Assembly (NCBI RefSeq): GCF_014649535.1 | Contig: NZ_BMTF01000020.1 | Coordinates: 1-64,000, forward strand | DNA length: 64,000 nucleotides | DNA from: Streptomyces gelaticus | Lineage (GTDB): Bacteria; Actinomycetota; Actinomycetes; Streptomycetales; Streptomycetaceae | Direction of reading: 5' to 3' | Shown: positions 27,382 through 36,535 of the stretch, in pieces | Position numbering within the stretch: the stretch's first letter is position 1 | Layout of the letters: each line of letters starts with the position of its first letter | Translations under genes and position numbers: made by a program | The notes under the pieces: generated by a model | Told to the model about the DNA's origin: nothing | Seen by the model: only the letters and a program-made list of their open reading frames with translations | Database searches by the model: none

Positions 27382-27834
27382 CTACGGACGGTGCCGCGCC
27401 GGGCGGTCCAGCATGCTGTCGAGCACCCGGCCGAAGATCCGGCGGCCCGCCCCGGCGATCAGCGGGTCCCCCCACCGCGGCAGCAGCCGTACGCCCAGCT
27501 CCTCCACCCATACCACATGGGATCCGGAATCCGTCGGATACACATCGATCGACGCCCGGCCCAGCACCAGCGAGCCGCGCTTCTCCAGCCGGCACAGCCC
27601 CGCGCGCCCGCCGGCCGGCGGTGTCCACCGCACCACTTCCATCGGATCGTCGAACCCCAGCGGACCCACGCCCGTGCGCGCCACGAAGACGGTCCCGACC
27701 CCGGTCGGCAGACCCGTGGGGACGGTGATCGTGGTCAGCGGTACGTGTGCGGCGTGCCGTTCCCAGTCCGTCACCCGGCGCCAGGACTCGGCGGCGGGGA
27801 GAGAGGTGAAACGCTCGATCCGGAAGACGGCCAC
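27382..27834 (-). CDS. SRPBCC-family protein
   Basis: A 150-residue relative of the next protein, with FTSLPAAESWRRVTDWERHAAHVP at the start and a C-terminal amphipathic helix. The GTG at 27834 is preceded by TAGGAT six nt upstream and no ribosome site, so a leaderless mRNA is likely. Ligand unknown. Confidence 0.78.
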   Translation of the reverse strand: MAVFRIERFTSLPAAESWRRVTDWERHAAHVPLTTITVPTGLPTGVGTVFVARTGVGPLGFDDPMEVVRWTPPAGGRAGLCRLEKRGSLVLGRASIDVYPTDSGSHVVWVEELGVRLLPRWGDPLIAGAGRRIFGRVLDSMLDRPARHRP

Positions 27835-27921
27835 GCCACGATCCTAAGGGCTCGCCACAAGGTCCCGGCCCCGCGCACCGCCCCGCGCGAGCCGAACGGA
27901 ATCCGCGCCCGGCCCGACGGC

Positions 27922-28758
27922 TCAGGCGCCGGCGTCCCCGGTCCGGCCCGCCACCACCAGGCCCGGCAGCTGCTCCTCGATCTCCTCACGGGCGGCGGCC
28001 GACAGCCCCGCGTCCGTCACGAACGTGTCCACCTGCTCCAGCGTCGCGAACGAACTCAGGCCCACGGTGCCCCACTTGGTGTGGTCGGCGACCACCACCA
28101 CCCGCCGGGCCGACTGGACGAAACGGCGGTTGGTCTCGGCCTCCGCCAGATTCGGCGTCGAGAGCCCGGCCTCCGCCGAGATCCCGTGCACCCCGAGGAA
28201 CAGCACATCGAAGTGGAGGGAGGCGATCGCCTGATCGGCGACCGGACCGACCAGCGAGTCCGAGGGAGTCCGCACCCCACCGGTGAGCACCACCGTGGCG
28301 GCCCCGGGCCGTGTCCCGGCCGTGCCCCCCGACCGCTGGGCGGCGTGGAAGACGTCGGCGACCCGCACCGAGTTGGTCACGACCGTCAGATCCGGTACGT
28401 CCAGCAGCTGCTGGGCGAGCGCGTATGTCGTCGTGCCGCCGGAGAGCGCGATCGCGCTGCCGGGCACGGCCATGGCCGCCGCCGCCCGCGCGATGTCCTC
28501 CTTGGCGGTCAGCTCCAGGGCCGACTTGGCCTCGAACCCGGGCTCGTGCGTACTGGCCTCGACCACCGGAACGGCCCCGCCGTGCACCTTCTCGATGACC
28601 CCCTGGCGGGCCAGGGCGTCCAGGTCGCGGCGGACCGTCATGTCGGAGACGTTCAGTTTCCGGGTCAGCTCGTTGACCCGGACCCCGCCGCGCCTGCGCA
28701 CTTCGTCGAGGATCAGGGCGCGCCGCTGCTCCGCGAGCAGGTTCTGATTCTCGCTCAA
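27922..28758 (-). CDS. DeoR/GlpR-family transcriptional regulator
   Basis: A 278-residue regulator with a DeoR helix-turn-helix at about residues 10-60 (RVNELTRKLNVSDMTVRRDLDALARQGVIEKVHGGA) and a DeoRC sugar-phosphate sensor domain (IALSGGTTTYALAQQL near 105). The start appears to be TTG at 28758, with no nearby in-frame ATG or GTG; GAGGGAAGG lies upstream at a rather long distance. No sugar operon is adjacent, so its targets are elsewhere. Confidence 0.88.
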   Translation of the reverse strand: MSENQNLLAEQRRALILDEVRRRGGVRVNELTRKLNVSDMTVRRDLDALARQGVIEKVHGGAVPVVEASTHEPGFEAKSALELTAKEDIARAAAAMAVPGSAIALSGGTTTYALAQQLLDVPDLTVVTNSVRVADVFHAAQRSGGTAGTRPGAATVVLTGGVRTPSDSLVGPVADQAIASLHFDVLFLGVHGISAEAGLSTPNLAEAETNRRFVQSARRVVVVADHTKWGTVGLSSFATLEQVDTFVTDAGLSAAAREEIEEQLPGLVVAGRTGDAGA

Positions 28759-28945
28759 CGCCGGGTCCGGTCCTTCCCTCTGGCCGTGCTGCAGTCTCTG
28801 CGAACGGGCTCATCCTGCCACGCGGTGTCGGCGGCCGCCGCACTGGGGAGATTCCGTGAGAGCGGTGCGGCCACCGGCCCTCTGCCACGATTCTGGTGAC
28901 CAGGCATCAACCTTCCCCCCACAACCGAGAGAGCGAGTCACTCCA

Positions 28946-31342
28946 GTGCCACCTGCCACCCAGGCCCCGCAGAGTCCGGGGCCCGCGCTGGAACTGCTGG
29001 TCCACGGCGTGGGCGGCGCCACCCCTCAGGAGATGCTCGACGACCCCCGCACGGTCCGCATCACCGGCGACGTGACCGCCGCCATCTACCGGCGGGCCGA
29101 GGACACGGACGCCGAGCAGCACCCCGAGCGGTACCGCGACCGGCCCATTCCCGAGGCCTACTGCTGGTCCAACCTGACCTCCGGCAACGGCTCCCGCGCC
29201 CTGTGGCTGCTGTTGCTCCCCTTCATGGTGGTCAACCTGGCCCACTGGATGCGTCCCACCGCCCGCTCCCGCACCCGCGCGGTGCGCCTGTACGGCGTCC
29301 TCGTCCGGCTCGTCGCGCTCAGCCTCACGGTCCTGCTGACCGCGGCGGCCTGCGAGGTCGCGCTCGATCTGACGGCCTGGCAGTGCGCCGGCGTACCGGA
29401 CTGCTCGAACCAGCGGTCCTGGCTGGGCTTCCTGTCGACGGCACAGGGCGGCTGGTGGTCCCAGCCGGGCCGCAGGCTCGCCCTCGCCGCCCTGGTGCCC
29501 ACCGCCGTGGTGGTGCTCCTCTGGTTCCTGTCCAACCGGACCTGGAGCGCGTACGAGTCACAGCGCCCGCTCACCGGGACCGAACCGGACGACGACGACC
29601 CCGACCCGGCTCCCGTGCCTTCATCGGCCGGCGCCGAGCCCGTCGGCCGCCCCGCCCTCGGCCGGCCCGGATTCTGGTACGGCCGCAGGCTGGTCGCCCG
29701 GCTGCGCGCCGCCCACACCGCCGCAGGATTCCTGACCGTCGCCGCGTCGGTCGCGGGCGCCGCGGCCCGCCACGACCGCTCCGTCACCGGCCCCGTGCCC
29801 GGCATCCTCGGCCGGCTGATCGAGGCGGCACTCGTGCTGGGCGGGATCGTGGTGCTCTGGGTGGTCTGTCGCCGGGGCCGCAGCGAACGGCATCTCGACA
29901 ACCGGCTCGACCGCGCGCTGATCACCTGTCTGCCCGGCGCGGCCCTGGCCCTGCTCGTCCTCGCCGCGGTGTACGCGGGCTGGCCCCGTCCCGACTGGGT
30001 CTCGTCCGGTGCCCTGCCCGGCGACCTCGTCTTCAGCGTCATCACCCTCGGCCAGGGGCTGCTCGTCGTCGTACTCGCCGTGGTGTCACTGGGCTTGTAC
30101 CGCCGGACCCCCGAACCCCGCACCGTCATGCACGGGCTCGGCGGGCCCGTGGTCGCCATGCTCGCCTGCGCCCTCGGCGGCGTCATGAGCGGCGGGGTCT
30201 CCCAGCGTGTCGCCGACTGGCTCGACGGCCCCGGCACCCCCGGAACGGGCCGGGGCTCCGTCATCGAGGGACCACCCGTGCTGCTCAGCTGGCAGGCGTC
30301 GGTCATCCCCGTGCTCCTGGTGCTGCTGGCCGTACCCGCGCTGCTGCTGCTCGTCCGGACCTGGCTGACCGCCCGCGCCCTGGAGCCCCGCATCGACCAG
30401 GAGTACGAGGAGGAGCGGCCGGATCCCGCCCGGACCCGGCAGATCGCCCGGATCCGGGCCACGGCCGCTCTCACCGACTCCGCGCCCTGGATCCTCGGCC
30501 CGGTCTGCGGCGCCACCCTGCTGCTCGGCGCGGGGGCGGTCTGCGGGGCCTGGCTGAGCGGAGAGGTGCCCGGGATCGCGATGAAGGGCAACGGCGCGTT
30601 CATCGAGTCCGTCGCCCAGGCCGCGCAGTCGACCGGTTCCTGGATGGTCGGACTCGGCTTCATACTCTTCGTCACCTGGGGCCGCCGTGCCTACCGCGAC
30701 GCCTCGGCCCGGCGCACCATCGGCATCCTCTGGGACGTCGGTACGTTCTGGCCGCGCGCCGCCCACCCCTTCGCACCACCCTGCTATGCCGAGCGCGCCG
30801 TCCCCGACCTGGCATCACGGATGTCCGGCTGGACCGGACTCACCCGCGGCCGGCTCGTCATCTCCGGGCACTCCCAGGGCAGCGTCCTCGCGGCGTCCGC
30901 GGTCTGGCAACTGCCCGCCCACACCCGCAGCCGGGTCGCCCTGCTCACCTACGGCTCGCCGATCGAGCGACTGTACGGGCGCTGGTTCCCGGCCTACTTC
31001 GGCCCCGGACCGCTGCACGCGCTGCACCGGTCCGTGCACTGCTGGCGCAATCTGTGGCGGGCCACCGACCCGATCGGCGGCCGGGTCCGGCTCGACGAGG
31101 GACCCGGGCCCGAGGTGGACCGCGGGCCGTTGAAGGACCCCCTGGTCCACGGGCGCACCCCCGAACATCCGCTGCCCGAAGCCGTCCTGGGGCACTCGGA
31201 CTACCAGGCCGACCCGGTCTTCGCCCAGGAGCGGGCCGCGCTGTTGGATCGACTGGACCCCGTCCTGCCCCGCCAGACCGGCGGGGAGGACGGCTTCGAG
31301 GCCCCGCGCATTCAGGGCAGTTCCGGCAAGTCCTCGGGGTAG
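28946..31342 (+). CDS. Multi-TM membrane protein with alpha/beta-hydrolase motifs
   Basis: A 798-residue protein. The N-terminus carries LLVHGVGGATP (about residues 13-23), resembling the first strand and oxyanion turn of a lipase/esterase. About eight to ten hydrophobic segments follow across residues 85-590. The soluble C-terminal part has a nucleophile elbow VISGHSQGSVLAAS near residue 640 and a late conserved LGHSDYQ. Hence the hydrolase fold seems split by the membrane block. The GTG start at 28946 has only a weak purine stretch. The gene ends inside the convergent AAA+ gene (31-bp overlap). Serine-esterase activity is inference. Confidence 0.75.
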   Translation: MPPATQAPQSPGPALELLVHGVGGATPQEMLDDPRTVRITGDVTAAIYRRAEDTDAEQHPERYRDRPIPEAYCWSNLTSGNGSRALWLLLLPFMVVNLAHWMRPTARSRTRAVRLYGVLVRLVALSLTVLLTAAACEVALDLTAWQCAGVPDCSNQRSWLGFLSTAQGGWWSQPGRRLALAALVPTAVVVLLWFLSNRTWSAYESQRPLTGTEPDDDDPDPAPVPSSAGAEPVGRPALGRPGFWYGRRLVARLRAAHTAAGFLTVAASVAGAAARHDRSVTGPVPGILGRLIEAALVLGGIVVLWVVCRRGRSERHLDNRLDRALITCLPGAALALLVLAAVYAGWPRPDWVSSGALPGDLVFSVITLGQGLLVVVLAVVSLGLYRRTPEPRTVMHGLGGPVVAMLACALGGVMSGGVSQRVADWLDGPGTPGTGRGSVIEGPPVLLSWQASVIPVLLVLLAVPALLLLVRTWLTARALEPRIDQEYEEERPDPARTRQIARIRATAALTDSAPWILGPVCGATLLLGAGAVCGAWLSGEVPGIAMKGNGAFIESVAQAAQSTGSWMVGLGFILFVTWGRRAYRDASARRTIGILWDVGTFWPRAAHPFAPPCYAERAVPDLASRMSGWTGLTRGRLVISGHSQGSVLAASAVWQLPAHTRSRVALLTYGSPIERLYGRWFPAYFGPGPLHALHRSVHCWRNLWRATDPIGGRVRLDEGPGPEVDRGPLKDPLVHGRTPEHPLPEAVLGHSDYQADPVFAQERAALLDRLDPVLPRQTGGEDGFEAPRIQGSSGKSSG

Positions 31343-33750
31343 AGCAGGGTGAGGTCGTCCGTGCTCGGCTCCGCGAGCTGGGCGACCCGGCCCGCATGCC
31401 GTTCCACCATCGACTCGAAGGTCTGGCGTGCGGTGCGGCCGTTGCCGAACGCCGGACCCTTGGGCAGCTCGGTGAAGTACTTCAGCAGTGCCTCCCCGGT
31501 TCCGGAAGCCAGGCTGTACTCGTGCTCGTCGGACTGCTGCTCCACGATCCGCAGCAGCTCGGCGGGCTCGTAGTCGCTGAAGGTGATGGTCCGGGAGAAA
31601 CGGGACGCCACCCCGGGGTTGACGGTGAGGAACCGCTCCATCTCGTGGGTGTAACCGGCGACGATGACGACCACCGCGTCCCGGTGGTCCTCCATCAGCT
31701 TCACCAGCGTGTCGATCGCCTCCCGGCCGAAGTCCCGGCCGGAGTCCTCCGGCGACAGGGCGTACGCCTCGTCGACGAACAGCACGCCGCCGCGCGCCCG
31801 GTCGAAGGCCTCCTGGGTGCGGATGGCGGTCGAGCCGATGTGCTCACCGACCAGATCGACACGTGACACCTCGATCAGGTGGCCCCGCTCCAGCACCCCG
31901 AGCGAGGCGAGGATCTCGCCGTACAGCCGGGCCACGGTGGTCTTGCCGGTGCCGGGGGAGCCGGTGAAGACGAGATGGCGCCGGACCGACGCGGCCTTGA
32001 GCCCGGCCTCCTGGCGCCGGCGGCCCACCTCGATCATGTCGGTGAGGGCGCGCACCTCCCGCTTGACGCTGTCCAGGCCCACCAGCGCGTCCAGTTCCCC
32101 GAGCACCGCGTCCGACGTACGTGCCGGCGTGGTGGCGGGCACCTCGGCCGGGGCGGGCTCGACGGCACGCTGCCCCGGGACCCCGCCGAGCAGCCCGGGG
32201 GCCGACTGGGTCGCCGTCAGCACGGTGGGCGCCGGGGGAGCGGGGGAGCGCAGCGCGCTCTCGTCGCTCGTGCAGTCCTCCACGACGGGGCCGGTGCCCT
32301 GACCGTCACCGTGCGCGGTGCCCGGCTCGGCGAACTCGTATCCGCCGCGCGCGCACCGCTCGGTCCGGCAACGGGTCAGCGTCGTACGGCAGCCGTCCAT
32401 CACATGGAAGCCGTAGCCGTCGCTGCCGGTGACCCGGCAGCTGTTGAACGTGCCGCGACCCTCGGCGGAGACGTAGAAACCGGCTTCGGCGGGCGAGGTG
32501 ACCGTGCAGCGCTCGATCGTCGGGTCGGCGCCCTTGGTGACGATCACTCCGGTCTGTGCGGTGTCGATGGTGCAGTTGTTGAGAGTGCCGCCGCTGCCGT
32601 GGTCGCGGAACCACGCACCGGTGGACGCCTCACGGATGCGGCAGTCGTCCAGCTGCGCGGTCGCCCCGTCGCTCACCGACACCGCGGTGTTGCGGACCTG
32701 GGACAGATCGCTGTCGACGACGTCGGCGCGCGAGCCCCGGTCGAGCACGAAGATGGCGTCCGGTACGTCGTGGACCCGGCAGGAGTCCAGTATCACGGTC
32801 GCCCCGTCGCTCACCCAGACCGCCGGGTAGTCGCCCGTACTGTCGTGGATCTCGCACTGGTTGGCGTCGACGCGGGTGCCGGGATCCCAGACCGAGAGGC
32901 CGTTGCGGCCGAAGCGGCGCACCGTGGAGCGGGTCAGCGTGAGGACCGAACGGGAGCGCAGATCCACCGCGTTCTCCGGGATGTCGTGGATGTCGCAGTC
33001 GGCGAGCGTCAGCACGGCGTCGGTGTCGAGCGTGATGCCGTCCGACGAAGTGCGGTGCACCGTACAGTCGGTGAGGTGGGCGGACGCCCGGGAGGTCACC
33101 TGTATTCCGGTGCCCTTGATCTCGTACACCTCGCAGCCGACGCCCTCCAGGCCGCTGCCCTCCCCGCTGACGTTCAGCCCCGCGCCCGAGGCATGGTGGA
33201 CACGGCAGCGCTCCAGCCGCGGATGCGCGCCGTCGCGGACCGAGACACCGGCCTGACCGGCGGAGACGACCTCGCACTCCTCGAACACGCCGCCCGCACC
33301 GTCGAGTACGGCGATGCCGACCCCGGCGGGGTTGTCGACAGTGCAGCGGCGCACGGTCGGCCGAGCCGCACCGCGCACCTCGATCCCGGCGGCGGAACGG
33401 GTGACGATCCGCACGTCCGCGATCTCCGCCGCGCCGTCCTCGACCAGCAGCGCGGGCGCCGTCGAGTCCTGGCCCTCCACGTGCAGGTCCGCGACGACGG
33501 CGGAGGCCCGCACGGTCAGCGGCACCCCGTCGGCCGGGGCGATCCGCACGGACCCGACGGACCCCTCCGGTCCGCGCAGGGTCACCGCGCGGTGAAGGAC
33601 CAGATTCTCCCGGTAGGTGCCGGGTGCGATGGTGAGGACGTCACCGTCGGCCGCGGCCTCCAGGGCTGCGGTGAGGGTGGCGTATTCGCCTGTGCGGCGC
33701 CGCCACCGCGATGTTCCGGTGTGCGTCACCTGGACCGTGCCCTGTGCCAT
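31312..33750 (-). CDS. Right-handed beta-helix protein fused to a CbxX/EccA-type AAA+ ATPase
   Basis: An 812-residue protein in two parts. Residues about 20-490 are repeated right-handed parallel beta-helix coils (recurring C-x-V/I, G-x-G-I, D-C-x-I patterns with many single-turn repeats). After a proline/alanine linker, residues about 555-812 are an AAA+ domain of the CbxX/CfxQ, SpoVK and EccA group, with Walker A GSPGTGKTT near 600 and Walker B GGVLFVDEAYAL. EccA-type AAA+ proteins act in type VII secretion, but no Ecc genes are in this window. The ATG at 33750 has a GAGGTGGGG stretch upstream. The final 31 bp overlap the convergent membrane hydrolase gene. Confidence 0.88.
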   Translation of the reverse strand: MAQGTVQVTHTGTSRWRRRTGEYATLTAALEAAADGDVLTIAPGTYRENLVLHRAVTLRGPEGSVGSVRIAPADGVPLTVRASAVVADLHVEGQDSTAPALLVEDGAAEIADVRIVTRSAAGIEVRGAARPTVRRCTVDNPAGVGIAVLDGAGGVFEECEVVSAGQAGVSVRDGAHPRLERCRVHHASGAGLNVSGEGSGLEGVGCEVYEIKGTGIQVTSRASAHLTDCTVHRTSSDGITLDTDAVLTLADCDIHDIPENAVDLRSRSVLTLTRSTVRRFGRNGLSVWDPGTRVDANQCEIHDSTGDYPAVWVSDGATVILDSCRVHDVPDAIFVLDRGSRADVVDSDLSQVRNTAVSVSDGATAQLDDCRIREASTGAWFRDHGSGGTLNNCTIDTAQTGVIVTKGADPTIERCTVTSPAEAGFYVSAEGRGTFNSCRVTGSDGYGFHVMDGCRTTLTRCRTERCARGGYEFAEPGTAHGDGQGTGPVVEDCTSDESALRSPAPPAPTVLTATQSAPGLLGGVPGQRAVEPAPAEVPATTPARTSDAVLGELDALVGLDSVKREVRALTDMIEVGRRRQEAGLKAASVRRHLVFTGSPGTGKTTVARLYGEILASLGVLERGHLIEVSRVDLVGEHIGSTAIRTQEAFDRARGGVLFVDEAYALSPEDSGRDFGREAIDTLVKLMEDHRDAVVVIVAGYTHEMERFLTVNPGVASRFSRTITFSDYEPAELLRIVEQQSDEHEYSLASGTGEALLKYFTELPKGPAFGNGRTARQTFESMVERHAGRVAQLAEPSTDDLTLLYPEDLPELP

Positions 33751-33903
33751 GGCGCTGTTGTGCCCCCACCTCGTGCGTGTGTGATGCCCGTGTCACCGGC
33801 CTCCCGGCAGCGGTGAATCACGGGACCGCCCACCGGGAAGAGCGGGCGGGCCGGTCCACCGTAGCGCGCGCGGCGGGCGGGAGTTGCCCCGATCAGCAGC
33901 TGA

Positions 33904-34512
33904 TCAGCTGCCGGTTCCGGTCCTGCCCCAGTCCGGACCGGTCCTGGCCCACTCCTGGTCGATGCGGGCGTACCGCCGTCGCATCATGTGCCGGACGGTC
34001 AGTTGCCGGACGCTCTCGATCAGTCCGACACCGAGCAGCGTCGCCCCGAGCCCGGCCAGCACCGCATGGGTGCGGGCGGTTGCGGCGTCCATGGGGCGCG
34101 GTACGGGACGGCCGTCGGGGTCTGTCCAGATCTCGATCTCGGAACCGGGGCCGGCCTTCCGGGAGGAGGTCATCACCGTGCCGCGGCGGTTCGTGCCGTC
34201 CGGGGCCTTCCAGCGCGCCACCACCGAGGTCTGCGAGGCGCGTTCCGAGGACACCTCGGGATCGGTGACGAAACGCGGCCCTCGCGGTGTCCGGCGCTCC
34301 ACGACCGCGGTGGTGGCCTGACGCCCGGCCCACTGGGCCCGCACCGACTTCTGGAGGGCGTCGTCGGTGTGCGCCCCGCACACCCAGCCCAGCGCCGGCG
34401 CCGCCAGCACCATGAGCAGCAACGCGACCAGAGCCACCCATGCCTCGCGCCGGTCAGTGGCGCGGCGCAGGGGATTGTGCCGCCAGCGCCATACACCCGT
34501 AACCGCTCGCAC
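33904..34512 (-). CDS. Rv1733c-like membrane protein
   Basis: A 202-residue protein with two transmembrane segments, near residues 25-45 and 150-175, flanking an extracytoplasmic domain. This is the arrangement of the Rv1733c family in actinobacteria. The GTG at 34512 follows GCAGGA. It follows the DUF6643 gene on the same strand after a terminator, so it probably has its own promoter. Function unknown. Confidence 0.8.
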   Translation of the reverse strand: MRAVTGVWRWRHNPLRRATDRREAWVALVALLLMVLAAPALGWVCGAHTDDALQKSVRAQWAGRQATTAVVERRTPRGPRFVTDPEVSSERASQTSVVARWKAPDGTNRRGTVMTSSRKAGPGSEIEIWTDPDGRPVPRPMDAATARTHAVLAGLGATLLGVGLIESVRQLTVRHMMRRRYARIDQEWARTGPDWGRTGTGS

Positions 34513-34672
34513 AGTCCTGCACCCCCTTCCGTATCCGTCTTAGCCTGATACGGCACGCTGCGCGCACGGAAGGAGCGAAGAGAGAGCAACTTCACCCCGG
34601 TCAACGCGCGAACCACCCCCTGATTTCCCGCCGGTCCAGCCGGACTGACGGCCCGTCCGGTGCGCGAACGCG

Positions 34673-34713
34673 CGAAGTCGCCGTCGAGTCCCCATGGCTC
34701 GACGACGACTTCG
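34673..34713 (-). terminator. Terminator of the DUF6643 gene
   Basis: A 16-bp stem (34673-34688 with 34698-34713) containing a single G-U-type mismatch surrounds a 9-nt loop. It lies just after the minus-strand stop at 34737. Confidence 0.7.
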
Positions 34714-34736
34714 TGCGACCGTGCGTGACCTTCGGC

Positions 34737-35231
34737 TCAGTACCCCCGACCCTGGTACGGGCGGTTGTACGGGTCCTCGTAGGGCGAGGGCGCGGGGGCC
34801 GGTCGAGGTGCCGGCGCCGGGCGCGGTGACGCCGGACGCATCGCCTCGTAGCCGGTGCCCGGCGCGGGCCGCTGCTGTTGCTGCGGATAGGGCGCCTGAT
34901 ACCCGCCGCGGGCCGCGGTCGGCTGCTGCGGGATGTACGGCGCCGGGGCGTGCTGCAACTGCGCGGGCTGCATCGGCGCGTAACCCTGCTGAGCGGGTGG
35001 CTGCGGGTAGCCGTAGGACGGGCCGGGCTGGGAAGGTGCCGCGGGAAGAGCCGGCAGAGCCGCCGGGAGCGCCGGCAGGTGGCTGTTGCCGGTGTCGTAG
35101 GCGGCAGGCACTCGGATCGGAGCGATCTGAGGGGTGCCCCGCTCCGCGACCAGGGAGTCGTAGATCGGAGTGTCGGGGAACGACGGTGCGGCGTAGTAGC
35201 CGCCGCCGTAGGTGGAGCGGGGGGAGGTCAT
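34737..35231 (-). CDS. DUF6643-family proline/glutamine-rich protein
   Basis: A 164-residue low-complexity protein. The N-terminal 60 residues are conserved-looking (RSTYGGGYYAAPSFPDTP, SLVAERGTPQIAPIRVP), and the rest is rich in P, A, Q and Y. This fits the Streptomyces family DUF6643 as I remember it. No signal peptide or TM segment. The ATG at 35231 has AGGTG before it. Function unknown. Confidence 0.75.
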   Translation of the reverse strand: MTSPRSTYGGGYYAAPSFPDTPIYDSLVAERGTPQIAPIRVPAAYDTGNSHLPALPAALPALPAAPSQPGPSYGYPQPPAQQGYAPMQPAQLQHAPAPYIPQQPTAARGGYQAPYPQQQQRPAPGTGYEAMRPASPRPAPAPRPAPAPSPYEDPYNRPYQGRGY

Positions 35232-35501
35232 GACACCTAAGTTAAGCCCACGATGTGCTGGTTGGGGAGACCTAATCTTGGGGTCATCCGATTTGCGCCG
35301 GTTCTGTCTGCCTGACCTGCCAAAACACCGATAAAGGTTCCGTTAACAACGGGGGCTTTCGAGTGTCCCGAACTCCGTGAGTACGCCCGCTTGCAGCACG
35401 AGCTGCTCGCCGAGTACGGCGACGAGCCCGGCGTGCACCTCGGCCGTGGGCCGCTGCTCCCGACCACGGCATACTGGGCCGCCTCAGGAACAGAGAGGCC
35501 C

Positions 35502-36431
35502 ATGGTGACCCGACAGCACACGGAGTACGACGTCCTGGTCGTCGGAGGCGGCGGGGTGGACACCATCGTGCGGGTCGACGCCCTGCCCGTCCCGTTCGCC
35601 GACTCGGTCCATGTCGGGCCGATCGAGGAATGGCCGGGCCACACCGGAGGGAACGTGGCGCTTGGTACCCGGGCGCTCGGACTGAGGGTCGCGCTCCTCG
35701 ACTGCATCGGCGACGACTGGATCGGTGCCCAGGTGCGCGAGCGACTGGCCGCGGGGGACGTGGAGTTCGACCCGCTGATTTCCTCGGCGGGCACCCGCCG
35801 CGCCGTGAACCTGGTGGACGCGACGGGACGCCGGATGTCGTTCTACGACGCCCGCGACCCGGCCGACCTCAGAATGCCCCGGGATTTCTACCTGCCGAGA
35901 CTGCGGCGTACCCGCCACGTCCATCTGTCCATCATGAATTTCGCGCGCTTCCTCTACGACGACATCGAGGAACTCGGCGTCCCCGTCTCCACGGACCTGC
36001 ACGACTGGGACGGACTGGCCGACCACCACCGGGAGTTCGCACTCCGCTCCGACCTCGTCTTCCTCAGCGCGGCGGGCGCGGGCGAAGGCACCTTCGCGCT
36101 GATGCGGGAGATCCTCCGCGAGGGCCGCGCCGACACCGTGGTCGCCACGGCGGGCCCGGGCGGCTCCCACGTACTCACCCGGGACGGCGGCTCCACCCCG
36201 CACCACATCCCGGCGACCGTCCCGCCCGCACCGGTGGTGGACTCCAACGGCGCGGGGGACGCGTACGTCTGCGGATTCCTGTACGGGAGGCTCGCGGGCC
36301 GGGAACCACTGGAATGCGCCCGCCTGGGAGCCGTGGCGGGGGCGTACGCCTGCACCGCACCGGGTTCCACCGCCCTCGCCCGGCGGGAGGTCCTGCTGGC
36401 ATCGGACCATGCCCCGGACGGGAGTCCGTAG
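35502..36431 (+). CDS. PfkB-family carbohydrate kinase
   Basis: A 309-residue ribokinase-like enzyme. The family signature DSNGAGDAYVCGFLYG lies near residue 245, with the catalytic Asp in GAGD; GHTGGNVALGTRALG near 50 is the first PfkB signature. The ATG at 35502 is preferred because GAGAGG lies just upstream; the longer open frame begins in non-coding sequence. It is convergent with the GH89 gene. Which sugar is used is unknown. Confidence 0.87.
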   Translation: MVTRQHTEYDVLVVGGGGVDTIVRVDALPVPFADSVHVGPIEEWPGHTGGNVALGTRALGLRVALLDCIGDDWIGAQVRERLAAGDVEFDPLISSAGTRRAVNLVDATGRRMSFYDARDPADLRMPRDFYLPRLRRTRHVHLSIMNFARFLYDDIEELGVPVSTDLHDWDGLADHHREFALRSDLVFLSAAGAGEGTFALMREILREGRADTVVATAGPGGSHVLTRDGGSTPHHIPATVPPAPVVDSNGAGDAYVCGFLYGRLAGREPLECARLGAVAGAYACTAPGSTALARREVLLASDHAPDGSP

Positions 36432-36535
36432 TCCATGGCGGACGGAGCGCCGTTTCTCCCCTCCACCACGGGGCATGGCGCCGCCCTCAGCCCCGAGGTC
36501 CAGAGCCCTGAACCCCGCACGGTCGGCGAGCGCCG

